DNA of 49,252 nucleotides from a marine group bacterium Sva0996 bin134 (GTDB taxonomy: Bacteria; Actinomycetota; Acidimicrobiia; Acidimicrobiales; Bin134). The notes beneath the pieces are model-generated. The model ran no database searches. It was not told the DNA's origin and saw only the letters and a program-made list of their open reading frames with translations. The stretch lies in NCBI GenBank assembly GCA_002239105.1, contig MPNQ01000022.1, positions 1 through 49,252 on the forward strand. The letters are read 5' to 3'. This document shows positions 47,350 to 49,252 of this stretch, in pieces. Position numbers and translations under genes: made by a program. Position 1 is the stretch's first letter. Each line of letters begins with the position of its first letter.

Positions 47350-49252
47350 CTAGTCAGAAGTTGAGACAGGAACCCCGTCGGTGTAGGTGAGGGTGTTGTT
47401 GGGGGTGGCGGGGGTTCTGGGGCCTTCGAAGAGGATGGCGGTGAGGTTGAGGGGGTCGCAGGCGGCGATGGTTACTTCTTGGTTGGTGCGGGGGCGGCGG
47501 CGGGCTTGTTGGAGCTGGTCGGCGGCGGCGGGGAGGGCGAACTGCTCGCCGCTTTGGCCGGACACGAAGCGGCCGCCTCTTACGATGCCGCGGTCTTCGA
47601 AGCGGCGCAGGGCCTTGAGGATGTCTCGCCAGGGGGTGGCGGTGGGGGTGGCGGGGTGGTGGGCGAGGTCTCTGAACACGACGCCCCAGCAGGCGAGGAG
47701 TTGGTGGGCGACGGCTTCGGCGAGATCCTCGGTTGGGTACTGCTCGGGGTGGGAAACGAGCGACCAGCGGCCGGGGGCGGCGTGGGTTTGAGGGGTAGAG
47801 CGCATTGTTAAGGCGCGATTGGCACGCATGGCCCGAGTTCTGAGGGCTTGGGAGCCGAGGTTTTGGCCGGGGCGGTGGCGGGTGGGGCGGCGGCTGGTGC
47901 GGTTGAGCAGGGCTCGCACGGCGGCGAAGCCGTCGGCGGTGAACAGGCCTAGGGCGACGCCGTTCCAGAGGGCTCTTTCGATGTCGTCGGGCAGGCGGTT
48001 GGTGGCTTGGGCCAGGTCGGGCAAGAAGCTGGCGCCTTGGGACTCTAGGAGCTCGGCGATCTCTTGGACGGGGCCGGCTTCGGGGGGCTCTAGGCTGTTT
48101 GTGCGGGCGGCGGCTAGGAGCCATTGGAGGTCTTCTCGAAAGACGAGGGTGATGGGGGTGGCTTTTCTCGGGGCCATGGTGTTGGCCTTGGCGGGGGCGG
48201 TTGGGGGCGTGAGGCGGAGCCAGGCGAGCTCGCCGCGGTAGCAGAGCTCGTCGAGCCATAGGGGGTCGTAGTCGGGGAGGCGTTTCTTGATGATCTGGTT
48301 TTCCCAGGCGCCGGCGGGGAGATCGAGGCCTTGGAGCTGTTCTAGGACTTTGGTTAGGCCGGGGCGGCCGCGGACTGTTGTCTCTGGGGTTAGGTGGTGG
48401 TAGTCGAGGAGGAAGCGCATGAAGTCTTGGGGGGTGGCGGCTTGGACTGAAGATCGCTTCTGTCTTCGGGACAGGTAGGACATTCGTTGGAGTAGGCGGC
48501 GGGAGCACCAGGTTTCGGGGGCTGCGCCCTCCAGGTGGTCGGCGCGCATGGCGGTGCCTTCGGATTCGAGGGCGGTCAATGCTTGGTGGATGGTGGGGAG
48601 AGGCAGGGCTGTCTTATCTGCCAGTTCTTCGGGGGTGGTGGGGCCGGTTATTTCTAGGTGGCCTCGGATCTTTTCTGTGGTTGTTTGGGGGGTTAGGGCG
48701 GTTTCGGCCAACTCTGTGGTGGTCCAGAGGGGGGTTTGGGCTTCGGATTGGATGATTTGGGCTCGGCCGCGGGTCTCTAGTTCTTGGTAGAGATCGGTCC
48801 AGGCGGGGGTGGGGCGGGTGATTACCAGGGTGGTTAGGAGGTCGTGGAGTTCGTCGGGGGTTCGGGGGGCGGGGGTGATTTCTTCGATTACTTGGGTGAT
48901 GGCGTCGGGGGTGATTTGGGAGAGGGTGCTCTGGTCGAGGGTTTGGGGTTGTTGCTGGTTGGGGGTTCGGGGGCGGAGTCCTCGGGGGACGGTTACGGCG
49001 TTGGTTCTTCGGTCGACTATTTCGGCGTCGTCCAGGAAGGCGTAGGGGCGGGCGTTGACTATTTCGTGGCTTAGGGGGGAGGGCTCGGTGGTGTCGCAGA
49101 AGTGGGTGCTCACTTGGCCGGAGCGGATGTCGGTGAGGAGTTGTTTTAGGCCGTCTACGTCTAGGGCTTCGTGGAGGGTGTCGTGGAGGGTTTGGCGCAC
49201 CAGGAGGTGATCGGGGATCTCGATGGGGCCGGCGATGTTCTCTTGGCAGGCC
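47350..49252 (-). CDS. lhr: Lhr-family ATP-dependent helicase, C-terminal part
   Basis: The frame is open to the right edge (634 codons visible), so the motor domains lie outside. The visible part is the Lhr C-terminal region with winged helices: HEALDVDGLKQLLTDIRSGQ, FMRFLLDYHHLTPETTVRGR, LTKVLEQLQGLDLPAGAWEN, LWLDELCYRGELAWLRLTPP, and the closing CDPLNLTAILFEGPRTPATP, NNTLTYTDGVPV. Lhr helicases act in DNA repair. The last 13 to 17 codons are duplicated at 43798-43841, beyond the accessory genes. Confidence 0.88.
   Translation of the reverse strand, partial: ACQENIAGPIEIPDHLLVRQTLHDTLHEALDVDGLKQLLTDIRSGQVSTHFCDTTEPSPLSHEIVNARPYAFLDDAEIVDRRTNAVTVPRGLRPRTPNQQQPQTLDQSTLSQITPDAITQVIEEITPAPRTPDELHDLLTTLVITRPTPAWTDLYQELETRGRAQIIQSEAQTPLWTTTELAETALTPQTTTEKIRGHLEITGPTTPEELADKTALPLPTIHQALTALESEGTAMRADHLEGAAPETWCSRRLLQRMSYLSRRQKRSSVQAATPQDFMRFLLDYHHLTPETTVRGRPGLTKVLEQLQGLDLPAGAWENQIIKKRLPDYDPLWLDELCYRGELAWLRLTPPTAPAKANTMAPRKATPITLVFREDLQWLLAAARTNSLEPPEAGPVQEIAELLESQGASFLPDLAQATNRLPDDIERALWNGVALGLFTADGFAAVRALLNRTSRRPTRHRPGQNLGSQALRTRAMRANRALTMRSTPQTHAAPGRWSLVSHPEQYPTEDLAEAVAHQLLACWGVVFRDLAHHPATPTATPWRDILKALRRFEDRGIVRGGRFVSGQSGEQFALPAAADQLQQARRRPRTNQEVTIAACDPLNLTAILFEGPRTPATPNNTLTYTDGVPVSTSD
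47375..47418 (-). repeat. lhr 3' end (right copy, part of the intact gene)
   Basis: Identical over 44 bases to 43798-43841. The HTH, DUF3226, ATPase and two orphan genes lie exactly between the two copies. Confidence 0.85.

Overview
The window comes from a GC-rich actinobacterium, most likely of the class Acidimicrobiia or a close relative. This is inferred from the rpsF-ssb-rpsR-rplI-dnaB block, a DUF5318 gene (an actinobacterial family), frequent GTG/TTG starts, -10-like hexamers placed directly against start codons, and abundant amidohydrolase, CoA-transferase and sulfatase genes. No search was run, so family names rest on motifs read by eye. No tRNA, rRNA, CRISPR array or integrase was seen.

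Layout. (1) 1-1651: two minus-strand envelope genes, a Cache-domain lipoprotein cut by the window edge and a secreted beta-rich protein with a 16-C tract just inside its start. (2) 1633-3430: a start-less gene fragment, a probable N4-cytosine DNA methyltransferase and an XRE regulator. (3) 3361-4595: a HepT-MntA toxin-antitoxin pair lying between two copies of the 3' end of a beta-hydroxyacid dehydrogenase gene. (4) 4539-10140: that dehydrogenase, then divergently a compact operon of three amidohydrolase-fold enzymes, a class II aldolase and a membrane protein. (5) 10211-14880: accessory genes, namely a Cys-rich orphan, a CBS protein, an AlbA/HATPase regulator behind a striking inverted repeat, a double VOC protein and a two-gene HEPN cassette. 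(6) 14916-18053: a sulfatase and a membrane protein. (7) 26024-18057: a minus-strand catabolic operon (class II aldolase, tandem CaiB CoA-transferase, double-barrel orphan, molybdopterin oxidoreductase, phosphotransferase, SnoaL-like protein). (8) 26219-32538: DUF5318, amidase, panB and the conserved rpsF-ssb-rpsR-rplI-dnaB core. (9) 32554-43660: a minus-strand cluster of four secreted proteins and two small membrane-anchored coiled-coil proteins. (10) 43798-49252: a defence-like island (HTH, DUF3226 plus AAA ATPase, two orphans) at the 3' end of an lhr helicase gene, again bracketed by a copy of that gene's 3' end.

Two things look most novel. First, the surface cluster: four proteins end in two copies of a roughly 95-residue four-cysteine unit with an SLGGP/TYPFD core and a calcium-loop-like DxDxDG segment; three carry these behind PKD/Ig-like arrays and one is little more than a signal peptide plus the two units. 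I know no name for this unit. Second, two unrelated accessory cassettes each sit directly behind a housekeeping gene and end in a second, orphaned copy of that gene's last codons. This points to a shared insertion mechanism at gene 3' ends.

The two catabolic operons (plus strand 5484-10140, minus strand 26024-18057) probably support breakdown of organic acids or aromatic compounds; the substrates cannot be read from the sequence.
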